Assembly (NCBI RefSeq): GCF_003711515.1
Contig: NW_021167080.1
Coordinates: 1,509,394 to 1,573,393 of the forward strand
Direction: 5' to 3'
From: Sodiomyces alkalinus F11
Lineage: Eukaryota > Ascomycota > Sordariomycetes > Glomerellales > Plectosphaerellaceae
Length of the DNA stretch: 64,000 nt
Part shown: in pieces, positions 11,754 through 22,505 of the stretch
Position numbering within the stretch: position 1 is the first letter of the stretch
Layout: every line of letters begins with the position of its first letter
The notes under the pieces: generated by a model
The model's input: only the letters and a program-made list of their open reading frames with translations
The model's database searches: none
What the model was told of the DNA's origin: nothing
Program-made: the position numbers and the translations under genes

Positions 11754-13160
11754 TCATTCTCCCATCTCCTCCATGTCATCTGATATATCCGTTGAACTTC
11801 CCTCTGTCTCTACTTCCTCACCTGCCACGAGGGGTCGCTCGGTTTCGGTTTCGGTTTCGGTTTCGGTTTCATTTTCGCTTTCCAGTACGTAACCAGGGCA
11901 CCGTTCGACGAGCCCGCGGTAGTATGCCACCAAAACGTCAGGGTTGGGAACAATCTTCCACTCCACGCGGTAGAGAAACTCGAGCTCGAGCAGCTTCAGC
12001 TCGGCGACGCGTACACCGCCAACGCGGGCGTAGGTGCTGTTGTTCCAGAATGAGTCGGACAGACCCTTGGCGGCCACGGTTGCCGCTGTGATGAGGAACC
12101 GGTGCACTGTTAGGGTATTGATGGTGAATTCGGGATACAGGGCGCACATCCGGTCGATGTAGTAGACCATGGAGAGTAGGAGCGGCGGTGTTAGAGTCGC
12201 GTGTTTCGCTAGCCGGTTAAGGTATTCCAGCACAGAGATACTCGGCGCAGTTCTTCGAAGGGATTGCCGCATCAGTTAGGTGAACAACTGCGAGGCAGAA
12301 ACACGACACATCCCTAAAGAAGTTGGGAGCCCGCATTGAATTCTTCCTTCTTACCTTGAATGAAACCTTGTTAGGTTGCCCGAGCGCAAGGCGAGGGCGT
12401 CGTTTGTCTCGATCAACTCGGAGAGCATGTGTGCAATCAAGATTACCATATCTTCCCTCTCGCAGAACTCATATTTTAGGGGCAAATTTTTATGTGGCCG
12501 GGGCGCCGGGCGCTGGCGTTTGGCTGAACTTGATCCTTCGGACCCAGCATACGCGGACAGATTGGGCGGTGGCGCAGGGTCATGTCCTTGCGATGCGCGC
12601 CGCTTGCCTGGCGACGGTGTGGTATTCCCAGCTCCTTGCTGCCGTATAGTCGACGCCGATGGTGAAGGTTCTAGGATGGTCGGGCGGGATTCCGGAATTG
12701 TCGGGTTTGTCGGCTGCGAGTGAGAGGTCGCGGGGGCTCCTGATGCAGAAGCCGATGCTGCTATCGTCACCTCGTCGGCTCGAGGGCCGGCAACGGTGGA
12801 AGATATGGTAGTGGTGGGTTCCATCGGGGAATACTGCGTGCCGGCATCAACAGCCACATAGCGTTTTGGTTGCGCCGGTTGTGCCTGTTTGGGCGGGGGG
12901 GTCGTCTGAGGCTGCTGGCGTGAGGGGGTTGTCGGCGAGTGCTGTAATGAAGGAGAGGTCTTGGAGAGTGAGGATGATGGGGATATAGAGCGTCGCCTTA
13001 TCAAGGAGGCAGACACGCGCGATGGAGAAGGTTGTGGAGACGAGGGGACGTGAGTCGGAGCATAATGAAAGGTGGTGGGAGAAGCGTTGGTTGAACTGGC
13101 AATCCGCGGAGAAGTTAACATTGTCGCCGGCGCATTGTGGATTACTCTCGTCGCGCTCAT
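11754..13160 (-). CDS. Pho80-type cyclin (partner of a Pho85-like kinase)
   Basis: Two exons, 13160-12355 and 12252-11754, encode 434 residues; an in-frame ATG at 13244 would add 28. The family (Pho80, Pcl6/7, Neurospora PREG) activates Pho85-like CDKs that control phosphate and carbon responses. The first about 210 residues are disordered, rich in Ser, Pro and Thr. The cyclin box begins at KYEFCEREDMVILIAHMLSE and continues over the intron through NLTRFHSR/TAPSISVLEYL, LLLSMVYYIDRMCALYP, HRFLITAATVAAKGLSDSFW and LKLLELEFLYRVEWKIVP. The tail has an ETETETET run made by a 6-bp repeat (GGTTTC on the plus strand, near 11840-11870), a possible site of length variation. Which Pho85 cyclin class it is cannot be settled by eye; it resembles the Pcl6/7 side more than PREG. 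Confidence 0.85.
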
Positions 13161-13727
13161 ATATACGGATAAATCGTAGATCGTCTTGATATTCACAATC
13201 CCTTGGGTCGGTGGAGGGAGTTGTATTACATTGATACAAGACAAAAATATGTCGGAAGTTGGAGGGGCAAGAAGTCGGATGCTGCGGCCGAAATTCTGTC
13301 CGCTGGAAAACCGGTATCTTCTGCCTCCTCCCTCAGCTTTTCGGGTCTCATTGTCCTACCCAGGCGCCCGATGTAAGACCGGCGAAATCCGTGGGTCTCG
13401 CACTAAAGCAGCTATCAACTGGTAGCCACCACGGTGGTGGGTTGGGGTAGATTAGTAGGAGTACACTTAAAACAGACCGCCCAATCAACGGCTTGATATT
13501 TGGCACGTTCTAACGTTGTACCTACTGCCAACGAGGCTTCCTTCAGCCACAGATAATAATTAGTTGGTACGAATTTTGGCTGGAATATTCTTGTCCCAGA
13601 TAATTATTCGCAGGGTATTTGATCAAAAGAAGAGAGACTGAATCCAGAGTTTCGCGGGATAGCGAATTCCAATGAAGGAGAACGTGTTTCGAATAAAGGG
13701 TTCGAAAAAAAAAAGCAAAAAGCAATC
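13161..13727. other. Cyclin promoter and tRNA-Lys flank
   Basis: About 0.57 kb upstream of the cyclin start and downstream of the tRNA gene. Apart from the pol III terminator tract next to the tRNA, nothing is recognised. Confidence 0.5.
13705..13721 (-). terminator. Pol III terminator of tRNA-Lys
   Basis: On the minus strand, reading away from the tRNA 3' end (13728), a T5 run (13717-13721) starts six bases past the gene and a T10 run (13705-13714) follows. Oligo-T of four or more is the RNA polymerase III stop signal, and two in tandem give a primary and a backup site. Confidence 0.85.
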
Positions 13728-13809
13728 GCTCAGCGTGGGGCTCGAACCCACGACCTTGAGATGATGCAGTTGTAAAAGTCTCACGCTCTTCCAACTAAGC
13801 TAGCCGAGC
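13728..13809 (-). tRNA. tRNA-Lys(UUU) with a 10-nt intron
   Basis: Read on the minus strand the 82-nt gene folds as a standard cloverleaf. The acceptor stem is GCTCGGC/GCTGAGC with one G-T pair, the D arm GCTT...GAGC, the anticodon stem TGAGA/TCTCA and the T arm GTGGG TTCGAGC CCCAC. The anticodon loop starts C-T-TTT-A, so the anticodon is UUU (Lys). Ten bases, CAACTGCATC, lie after position 37, the usual place for nuclear tRNA introns; without them the tRNA is 72 nt. The internal B box (GGTTCGAGCC) is intact and oligo-T tracts follow, so the gene looks functional. Confidence 0.93.
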
Positions 13810-15084
13810 TGCTTCGGTTGTTCATCCTGCCCCAGAAGAAAGTTAATTACCTTCACAAAGAGCAGCTCTTGAATCCGCGATCCTCCTTATACCGCAGTTT
13901 GGCTGAATTATAATTAGCCGGCAGAAATGTAAAGCGTAAAGAACAATCAAGGGATAGCTGCAAGTGCAAGTTTTGAGAGGACTTGTGGCCACAGTCTGGT
14001 TCCATATCTTCGAAGCGCTCGCCAGACCTTGGGAAGTGCGAGGTCGGCTCAGAACCAGGATGCCTATCCGTCCCTACCTTACTCCGTGAAGATAGATCGA
14101 GGATAAAATAAATGGCCAGATGGTTTCATCTCCAAACTCGCCCCCCTCTCTCTCTCTCATCTTCTCTTGCTTCTACACAGATAGCCTTTGGCAATCATAA
14201 TGCAGTTAATAGGTGATATGCAGCAGCGGGGCCATAGAGCTGACTTCCAAGGACTTTCGTGGTAGCATCGACGGGGATTCATCTTGGCCTCATATTTCAA
14301 ACTTTTTGGAATGTTTTGCATAGAAACTGTGGCATTTTCAGGTAAGAATATGGAGGTCCCTACGAGTTTGTGCGAATGAATACGTACTCAATCCCGGTCG
14401 GACAGTGAGGTCTTGACAGTTGCCTCCGTGAGGCATCTGGGTGATACCTGCCCAGTTAGCAGTTAGGTATCGAAAGGTACCTAAAGATATGGAGTAAGGT
14501 AAGCAAGCACAGCACGTATTTGTGGGGCGATTACCTGTGACCTGCCATCCCTTTACCGTTTGTTGCCACTGGGAAAGTGAAAGAGAAGCTTAGCGAATTG
14601 GCGACTTCGTATTGAAACTTCTGGTAACCGTAAAAAACAGGAGGAAAGAAAACTCTAAACCGTATGTACCTGCCATGACTACTCCGTACATCATATTAAC
14701 CTGGCTCAAACACTTCATGGTCCTTATCTCTCCCCCCCCACCATTTCTCATCACCAACCGTGTGTTTACAAAGCGTCTCAATAACAGTTACCGGCATCGA
14801 CTTCATCACCACCGAATCATCGACTAATGTCTGTACGAGCCAGCAAATCGTCAACCCCCCCTTCAACTTGCCTTTAGCATAGCTCACCGAAGCTTTATTC
14901 GCTCCTCAAAGTCAACGGTCACCGCAGCCATCCGATACCTTAGGCACTCTTGCCTTTGCAAACCCCAGGTTTTTCCTCCGACACTGGCCAGGAAGACGAG
15001 ATCCGAGCTTTCGTCCGCCAAACTTCCCGTCTCTGACGCGGCTGCTGCCATCTTCGCAAATCGAAAAGTGTCGGGTTCGACCCC
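13810..15084. other. Intergenic region tRNA-Lys/GID5
   Basis: About 1.3 kb. The tRNA upstream flank lies at the left and the GID5 promoter and leader at the right. It contains CT-rich stretches (14142-14175), one TACTCCGTA (14680-14688) and short AAGGTACC/GTAAGGTAAGC tracts (14466-14505). No coding gene is recognised. Confidence 0.5.
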
Positions 15085-18000
15085 ATGGCCCAAGACTCGG
15101 AACCTCTTCTGCTCGCCTTCATTCAGAATGCGAGAACCTACTCCGAACAGACAAGCGCCCTCGTGGCCCTGAAAACTGACATAGTTGGACATGTGCAGAA
15201 GAAGAAGTCATGGGTCGGCCAAGGCGTTCTGCGGTCTCTTGTTGGCATCCTGCAAGCCAGCAGGTTACCTTCTAAGACCAACGGGAAACCCAGCAAACTC
15301 CCGACCGACAGCATATGGCTGAGCGAGGAAGAGACGGTGAGGTTAGAGGCTTTACAAGTGCTGTCCAGCTTTGCTCTTGGTACGATGACATGCCCCTCAT
15401 TCCGCCTCCCTTCTTTGCTTCTTTCATTTCTTTTTCCTTCCAACCCCCCTCTGTCACCTTTCATAAGATATTGAAGCTGAATGAAACGTGCTGCAGGAGG
15501 TCGCGCCTTCGTCGAACCCATCATCGCATCTGGTGCCATAGCCGCCATACTATCCAACATTTCTCCCAGCACCAATCCTCCTTTAGTCGTCACAGCCGCT
15601 CTGAAGGCTCTCGTCAACATTTCCGACGCCGCTCTGTGGGTGACCGCATTCCCGCCGCCGGAAATACAGCAACTGGCCGAGGGCCTCTTCTCTGCGGAAC
15701 ACCTACACGATCTTGGGGAGATCCTGTGGCAGGCGGACGACTGGGCCGCCCCCGCTTGGCATTATCCAGTCCCTCTGGTAACCGCCTTGATCGGTCGTCT
15801 TTGTCGGGACGAAAAGAGCGCACTCGCACTGGCGGATTCCGAGGTTTTCGACCTGCTCGCGCGTGAGTTGGCGAGGTTTGTTGTGGCCCGGCGCCTGGAA
15901 CACGGCTCTTTAACTTCTATGGTAAGAATGGCAAGGCAGTGCACCGGCCTCGCTAGCTTACTCCCTCCGCTCCCGAGCCAGCGCTCAAACTTGGCGTCAC
16001 TCCTGGAGGCCCTGACTGCCATCATCTCGGACTCGCGTTACAGGGCGGCCAGACTAGAGTCGTCCCCGGCGATTCTGGCCGTTTTCTCTTGCCTCGTCTT
16101 CACAGGCCAGTCAGAGACCGAAGACCGCGAGAAGGATCCCGGCAAGGTGCATCCGCCGGCTCCCCGCCACCAGGGCCACGGGTTTAGGGCGCAGCAGTCG
16201 TCCTCGACCCCTCTTAGCGCAGGAAAATCTGGGGAGAACGCCCTCCATTTGTCCAGATCCGATTGTGGTGGATTTGGGCATGGTTTGCCCGTGCAAGATG
16301 CCTCGCGCCACGAATCCCCGACCCGCGGCGAAGAGCCCGCCTCTGAGATTTTCGACACGGCCATGATCCCATGGCTAGCTGTCTTGTCCAGAGAGGGGCC
16401 GAAGGTTGAGCGTCTTATGGCTGCCGGATTGACGACCACTCTATCCAAGTACGGCGGGAGCCCAGGTCGGTCCAAAACAACAACCAAACTAGAGTCGCTC
16501 GTCATACCCATCCTTGTCGATATGGCACGGGAACAGAACACGAAAGTGCGGGCTACCAAATATTCCACGGTTAGCCCTTCCGTCTCCCTCACATGGGCGA
16601 GATCAGAGCGGGTACCGGTCGTCCTACTCGTTCTATCTAGGTTAATAACAGACATGGAACGCTTGCAAGAAATTGCCTTCCAAAGTGGCGCGGCGAAGGT
16701 ATTTAGTAAGCTGTTGAAGGACGCGTACGAACCCGTACCGTCGTCGGCATCTGTTCCACCCTGGTCCCCTCAGCCGGATACTGGAATGGTGGTAGAAAGC
16801 AGCTCTCCAGACTGCCAACTGGGACCGGAAGCCGAGCCGCTGCTCCTGGTGCAGAGGGTGAGGCTGCGCGAGGCTTCTCTCAAGGCCATCGCCGCTCTCG
16901 CGGCTGGAAAGGACGAGTATCGGAAAGAGTTTCTGGACCAAGATATTGTTCCCTATGTCGTGCAGTCTCTCTCCACAACCCCCGGCAAGCCCTCTGGCCC
17001 CAAGGATCGGTCCAAGAAAGACCACCCTGATGGGCCTCTCCCCAATTCGGCAACGTCAGGCTACGGGAGCAATCCGTTATCGGTCGTCATCGCGGCATGC
17101 CACGTCGTCAGGGTGCTTTCACGCTCGGTCAGCGTGCTCAGAACGGCTTTGGTGGACCACGGCGTCGAGCTGCCTCTTCTGCAGCTTATGAAGTATCCTG
17201 ACGTCGACGTCCAGGTTGCCGCTACGGCTGCGGTCTGCAATCTGGTCACCGAAGTTAGTCCTGCCAAGAATGTAGGTTGCCGCCCATTTTAACTCTGTCC
17301 CCCGAAGACGAAGCGTCAAAACGCTAATCATTGTCCAGACCTTGATTTCGAAGGGCGTCATGAAGGTACTATGCGAGCATGCGCACTCTGTTACAGCGGC
17401 GCTGCGACTCAATGCCATGTGGGCCCTTAAGCACCTGGTGCATGCCGTGGGTACGGACATCAGAAAACAATGCCTCGAGGAGCTCGAGTCGGGTTGGCTA
17501 GTCCGGCTGATATGCGACGACACCGAGGACGATGCCCTGCACTTGGCCAAGTCGAATCAAGAGAGGCAGTTCCCTGGCAGCGGCAACCGAAGCGACGATC
17601 TCGACGGAGACGTCGAGATGGGGCGGGGCGATGGACCCCCGATCAACTTTTGGTACGGCAGCACGGGCATCCCTCGCGGTTATGAAGACAAGCCGGCTCC
17701 GTGGGTCTTGGAGGTCGAAGGCAGAATCATGTCCCTCCGTGAGGCGGAACTAAACCCAGAGCGGAAGGCACGGAACGACGACCTAGCGATCCAGGAGCAG
17801 GCACTGAACTTCATCCGGAACCTGATCGGGCCTTCAGGACAAGGAGGCAGCTCGGAGCTGGCCAGCGAGTCGACGGAAATGATAGATCACCTGCTCAACA
17901 CCCTCGGACAGGATCGATTCTTCGGTATACTGGCGAAGAAGCTCCAAGCAAAAGTGCTCCACCCGGGCACGAGGCGGGCCGGTGCGAGCCCCGTGGAGAC

Positions 18001-18358
18001 GAGGGTGCTTTACCCGCAACCCAAGGTCGTCGAGGCGGTCATCTACATCTTGGTGCACATTGCGGCCAGCGTACCGCGCCACCGGCAAGTGGTGATCGCG
18101 CAGGCGGACCTTCTCAAGCTACTGGGCAACCATTTCTCGAGCAAGGACAAGGACGTCCGGTTGGCGCTATGTGCTCTCATCAGTAACCTGACGTGGCAGG
18201 ACGACGATAGCGACGCGAGAGCATGCGGGCTTCGTGCGCAGGAGCTCAAGAAGCTGGGGATGCTGGGCAAGCTGGAGGCATTGGAAGAGGACTCTGGTCT
18301 GGGCGTGCGCGAGAGGGCCAAGACCGCGCTCTGGCAACTGAAACAAGCCTTATTTTAA
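15085..18358 (+). CDS. VID28: Armadillo-repeat GID ubiquitin ligase subunit (Gid5/Vid28, ARMC8-like)
   Basis: Three exons, 15085-15379, 15497-17271 and 17339-18358, encode 1029 residues. Gid5/Vid28 (ARMC8 in animals) is the armadillo scaffold of the GID/CTLH E3 ligase, which in yeast degrades gluconeogenic enzymes when glucose returns and holds the substrate receptor. The N-terminus has the family pattern of a helix with QTSALVALKTDIVGHVQKKK, then RSLVGIL. Armadillo helices run throughout, e.g. AAILSNISPSTNPPLVVTAA, ALIGRLCRDEK and VAATAAVCNLVTEVSP. The C-terminus is the best conserved part: SKGVMKVLCEHAHSVTAALR, NAMWALKHLVHAVG and VRLALCALISNLTWQDDD, ending in LWQLKQALF. All junctions keep frame (phase 1, then 0). 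The stretch translated from about 16560-16640 fits the family poorly and might hide an unusual intron, but the obvious GT-AG pair there breaks the frame. It is longer than ARMC8. Confidence 0.82.
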
Positions 18359-21014
18359 AGCAACCGAATGGGGCCGAACGGACAGAGGCGCATGAGGCTG
18401 CTGTGGCTCGTAATTGAAGCCTGCGCCCTTGGTACTATCGCCTGAGGCGGAGATTGCTGGGTGAGCCTAAATAACGAGCACGAAGACAAAACGATTGGCC
18501 AAGCACAATGGCAGAGTGGAACATGAGTCTCGAATGGAGTGTTCTTCGTGGGTCGGATTCTGGCAGGATGGTGAGCTCTCTTATTATTCTTGTTATCATT
18601 ATTTGTGGGGGGTGGGGTTTTCTGTAGAGAGAAAAGAGGGAGGTTTGGGGTTCAGCCCATCCCATACCGTCGATGCATGCCAAGACCCAAGCAGCATGGG
18701 AGCATTTTTTATGATGATCGGAGTGGCAGGGACCAAGTGGGCAGAAGAGATGCAAGTTCGATACCCCGAATTGCTGGCATCGGCTCATTGGACCGGCACG
18801 TCTTACGAAGTCTCGCGGTATGATGACGACAAGAGACGAACCATGAGAACACAAAGGCAGGATAAGGTACAGCATCACTACCACACTTACATAGTAATGG
18901 TAAAGCAGAAGTAAAACATTATCCTCGAGTGACGGCGGTATGATTGCAGAGCTGAGTCGTGCCGATAACTTCATGTCCCAAGGATCTCATGGAGTTGAGC
19001 CCTAAACGGGCGTTGTTTCAGCGTCCACCCAGCAGGCCGGCATGCTTTCGAGTACATCCATCATGGAGATGAAGCTAATCCCACGGTGGTCCATTAGATG
19101 TAAGAGGATGGTTAGTACTTCGTACAGAGTATAGCATATGTCGGTGGCCTCTCGCATGAACCTACAAAAGGCTGTGGAAGATATTAATAATGGAGACTTG
19201 AGAAGAACCCAAGTCATCACAAGGGTTCAGACGGCTTGTTCGAACTGAATCGAGCAGGGCGCTGTTATAGGCCAGACAAAGGTGCAGATTATTGGAATGT
19301 GCATCGTCTTGACTTCTGTTTTACGACGTGCCTCGATGAACTCTACCTTATAAGGTAGGTAATATATGGAAGTATACATTCCTTTCCGATCGCCTCACGA
19401 CAAGACTAAATGATAATTACAGTAACATGTATAACGTCATGTGACGAGTCCTCTGGAGATGCTTGGAGGCTTCCCATTCGATTACTAAGACATTGATAGA
19501 CGACGTCGATAGTCGACGTTGACAGTCGACGTTGGGATGTTACCTAATACGTAGTAACTATTAACAGCGGCCCATGCTTCATGCGCTCGGCCAGTTCCGT
19601 CCGGACGTTGTTGATCTAGCCCGTGGATGATTACGGAATGGCTGGGGTATCCACAAGAGCCCCCACTTTTAAGCAGTTTTAACGGCTTTGCCACATAATC
19701 TGCTAACGTTCACGTTTTCCGGTATGACATGCGGTATATTGGGCTTGGGTGGTTGTCTGTGTGCGAAGTATACAGCACGGAAATAAAAATGTCCTACGAA
19801 TATGCGTGGTGTATGATGTATCCCCTGCATCACGGCACTCGGCCTGTGCCCCACCAGCACATGACAGTTGCCAATCATCCACGGGACCAGCCTTTGGCCC
19901 GCCCAGAGTACGACTTTGATTGCAGTAGTGATGTCTTTTTGCGGAGCATTGACAGGGAATGTCTTCTCACAGCAATGAAGTCATTGCCCAAACCCAAAGT
20001 TGACGTGACGCTCGTAGAAGACAGGGAGCCGCTTTTGCATATGGAAAACTACCTAGGTTCATCTTGGTTGTTCTCTCTTTTTTTTTTTCTTTCTTCCTTG
20101 GGCAGAAAAAGTGGTATACATATAAGCCGAGCATTTATTTCGCTGATCCTTTATGGCAAATCGGATGTTGTTATTCAAATCTGATCTCGATTATCCATGG
20201 CGGGAAGATGGCATATACCTCGCTCGTTTCTTGTGTCATTGACCGGTAAGGGAAACGGCTTGCTGGGTCTAGGCCCTCATGAATCAAAGATACTCCATAT
20301 CACACATCTACTCCGTACGCCAAAAATATGTAAGAAGTACTTAAAAGGTAGAAGAAAAACGAACCCAAATCCCGAGCGTTCCATGTGGCGTACTCGTAGT
20401 TGGCTCTTGCATCGCTTGGCGGTCCTGGGTGTCGTGGTGTAAGAAGTAAACATTGAATGGACGACTACCGACTACCATGCTACCGGCCGCCCACCAATCG
20501 CCCCTTCCCCTCCCCTCGTTCCGTTTTCGCCGTTTCTTGCCACTTTTCTATCGCCATCGCCGACATTCTCTCCTCTGCCTTGCGTTGTCCTCCGTCCTTT
20601 CCGGCCATCGTTCCATATTCTGCCAGGGCCCTTCCCATGGCCTTGCAGGCCGGAATAAGGTACCTACCCCCTTGGTTGAGGTCTGGTATGGGATACGGGA
20701 CGGAAAATTGGCAACGGTAATCCATCACGCCCCTGACCGTTTCCCTCATCTCGGTCTGTCTACTCAGTGTTGAGCTTGGAGGACTTACCCCTTTATTGCT
20801 TGTTGGTTTTCGGTACGATGCAGCTGCAAGGGCGGGAAGGACGGGAAAAGGACTGGTTGAGCCATGTGTAAGAGAGCCAATTGGTCATCAGATGATGATG
20901 TCGACGATTTGGCTAAGAAAAGCATTTACGTATGGTGTACGAATACTTCCTACTGTTTATGGGGGTATGTGCGCTGAATGGGTAGGTACAGTAGACACCT
21001 CTGTTAGATTAGGA

Positions 21015-21024
21015 AGGGGCCAAT
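21015..21024 (+). promoter_or_regulatory. AGGGG (STRE-like) next to a CCAAT box
   Basis: AGGGG at 21015-21019 is directly followed by CCAAT at 21020-21024, about 415 bp upstream of the opsin-related start codon. AGGGG is the Msn2/4-type stress element of ascomycetes, and genes of the Hsp30/Yro2 family are commonly stress-induced. Such short motifs also occur by chance, so this is only a candidate. Confidence 0.3.
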
Positions 21025-21219
21025 GATTGTTGGAGGATCGAAGGTTACCTTACCTTGCCTAAGGTATCGTCATGATGGCGTGACGATGACTCCTTGCTTG
21101 TCTCGGTCGGTCGAGGGCATGCCCTTACGCTCTTAATTAATATTTAGAGTAAGGTAAGGTAAGCAGGGCAGGCAGTGGGGAGGTTCATTCTTGCCCTTAC
21201 TTCACCACTACCCTCCATT

Positions 21220-21227
21220 TATATAAG
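21220..21227 (+). promoter_or_regulatory. TATA box of the opsin-like gene
   Basis: TATATAAG about 210 bp upstream of the ATG at 21439, followed by a CT-rich stretch typical of fungal start regions. A strong TATA suits a highly inducible gene. Confidence 0.5.
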
Positions 21228-21438
21228 AGGCGCACATCCTCATTTATGCCCCGTTAAACCTTCTTCCCGGACCACATTTTCCCTTCCAAGCAGACTGCTC
21301 TATCTTCCTCTCTCTTTGACGTTCTTTCATATATCGTCGCCACATCAACTACGCGTCAACAACTTGGTCTTCGACCTGAGCAGAGTGTGCCCCAGCAGAC
21401 TAACCACACGACACCATACTCTCCACACCACCGCAACC

Positions 21439-22505
21439 ATGGGACTCATGCTGGAGAGTCGCAACGATGCTCTGGACGTCAACGGGCCCATGCTCGGTGA
21501 CCAGACTCTCACCACCAATGGCTCTAACTGGCTCTGGGCCGTCTTTTCTATTTATGCTCTCTCATTCGTAAGTATTCTCCCTCATGCCCGACGCCTTTGG
21601 GCAGTCTCTGGAGAGTCCTTTTTCCCGTTGACCTTGAAGAACTTGAGGTCTTTTGTTGCTAACACGCCCTCGTCCTGTAGCTGATTGTGATTGCCATGTC
21701 GATGCGTCCACGGGGAGGGGAGAGGATCTTCCACTACATCTTTGGCATCACCCTCTTCGCCGGCCTCATCGCGTACTTCGCCATGGCCTCGGGCATCGCG
21801 TACAGCGTCATTCCGCAAGCCAACCAACTCAACCGTGGCCTCAATCGCCAAATCTACTGGCCAAAGTACGTCTTCTGGGTCGTCGCCTTCCCTGCTATTG
21901 CTATGGCCGTGGGCCTAGTCTCGGGCGTTTCCTGGGCCACCATCTTCTACTACATCGCCCTCGCCTGGATCTGGATCCTTTCCTATCTGTTCGCAGCCTT
22001 CACCACCACCAACTACAAGTGGGGATTCTTCGTCTTCGGCACCGTTGCCATGGCCATTCTCCTTCTCCATCTCTTCTGGGATGGTCTTCGTGGATCCCGC
22101 CGCGTCGGCGTCACTCGCGACTACACTGGCATCGTCGCCTGGACTTCTCTGCTCTGGCTTCTCTACGCTCTCTGCTGGGCTCTCACGGATGGCGGTAACA
22201 GCATTGGCGTCATTGGCAGCTTCATCTGGTTTGGCATCATGGACATCCTCCTTATCCCCGTTGTCGCTTTCCTCTTCATTTTCCGCCGTTGGGACTATAG
22301 CCATCTCAACATGTACTTCACGCAGTATGGCCGCGTCCCTCGTGGAGGCGACTATCCCGAGAAAGGACATGCTGGTACCGCACCCGCTGGCAGCGTTCCT
22401 GCCGGTAATGGCCCCGCTGGCACCACTGCTCAGGGTCCCGCTACGGGTGTCGGCGCCGGCGCTCCGATGGCGGGTCCTACCGCCCCGGGCCATCACGCTG
22501 TCTAG
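21439..22505 (+). CDS. Opsin-related seven-helix protein, Hsp30/Yro2 family, no retinal lysine
   Basis: Two exons, 21439-21567 and 21681-22505, encode 317 residues with seven hydrophobic helices. The family (yeast Hsp30, Yro2, Mrh1; fungal ORP) shares the microbial rhodopsin fold and sits in the plasma membrane, often induced by heat, ethanol or weak acid; Hsp30 restrains the Pma1 proton pump. Aligning helix C (YWPKYVFWVVAFP) with the bacteriorhodopsin pattern puts Phe108 where the proton-acceptor Asp would be. In helix G (WFGIMDILLIPVVAF) Ile235 replaces the Schiff-base Lys. It therefore should not bind retinal or pump protons. Residues after about 265 form a soluble Gly/Pro/Ala-rich tail with repeated PAG units. 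The intron (113 nt) starts GTAAGT and ends TGTAG; the join SF/LIVIAM is in phase 0. Confidence 0.88.

Larger units (their letters stand above)
18359..21438. other. Gene-free region between GID5 and the opsin-like gene
   Basis: About 3.1 kb. Open frames up to 179 codons exist on either strand but lack domains. Visible pieces are TACTTCGTA (19116-19124), TACTCCGTA (20309-20317), repeated AGTCGACGTTG units near 19508-19534, and GGTAAGGTAAGG-type tracts at 21046-21070 and 21151-21164. The right end is the promoter of the opsin-like gene. Confidence 0.5.

Noticed and set aside
16570..16651. Extra intron in the GID5/VID28 gene
   Set aside because: The 82-nt removal breaks the reading frame, so the continuous exon is kept in the model.
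19729..20184. 151-codon plus frame between GID5 and the opsin-like gene
   Set aside because: No domain, uneven composition with a Phe/Ser-rich end produced by a T-rich tract; similar random frames occur throughout the gene-free DNA.
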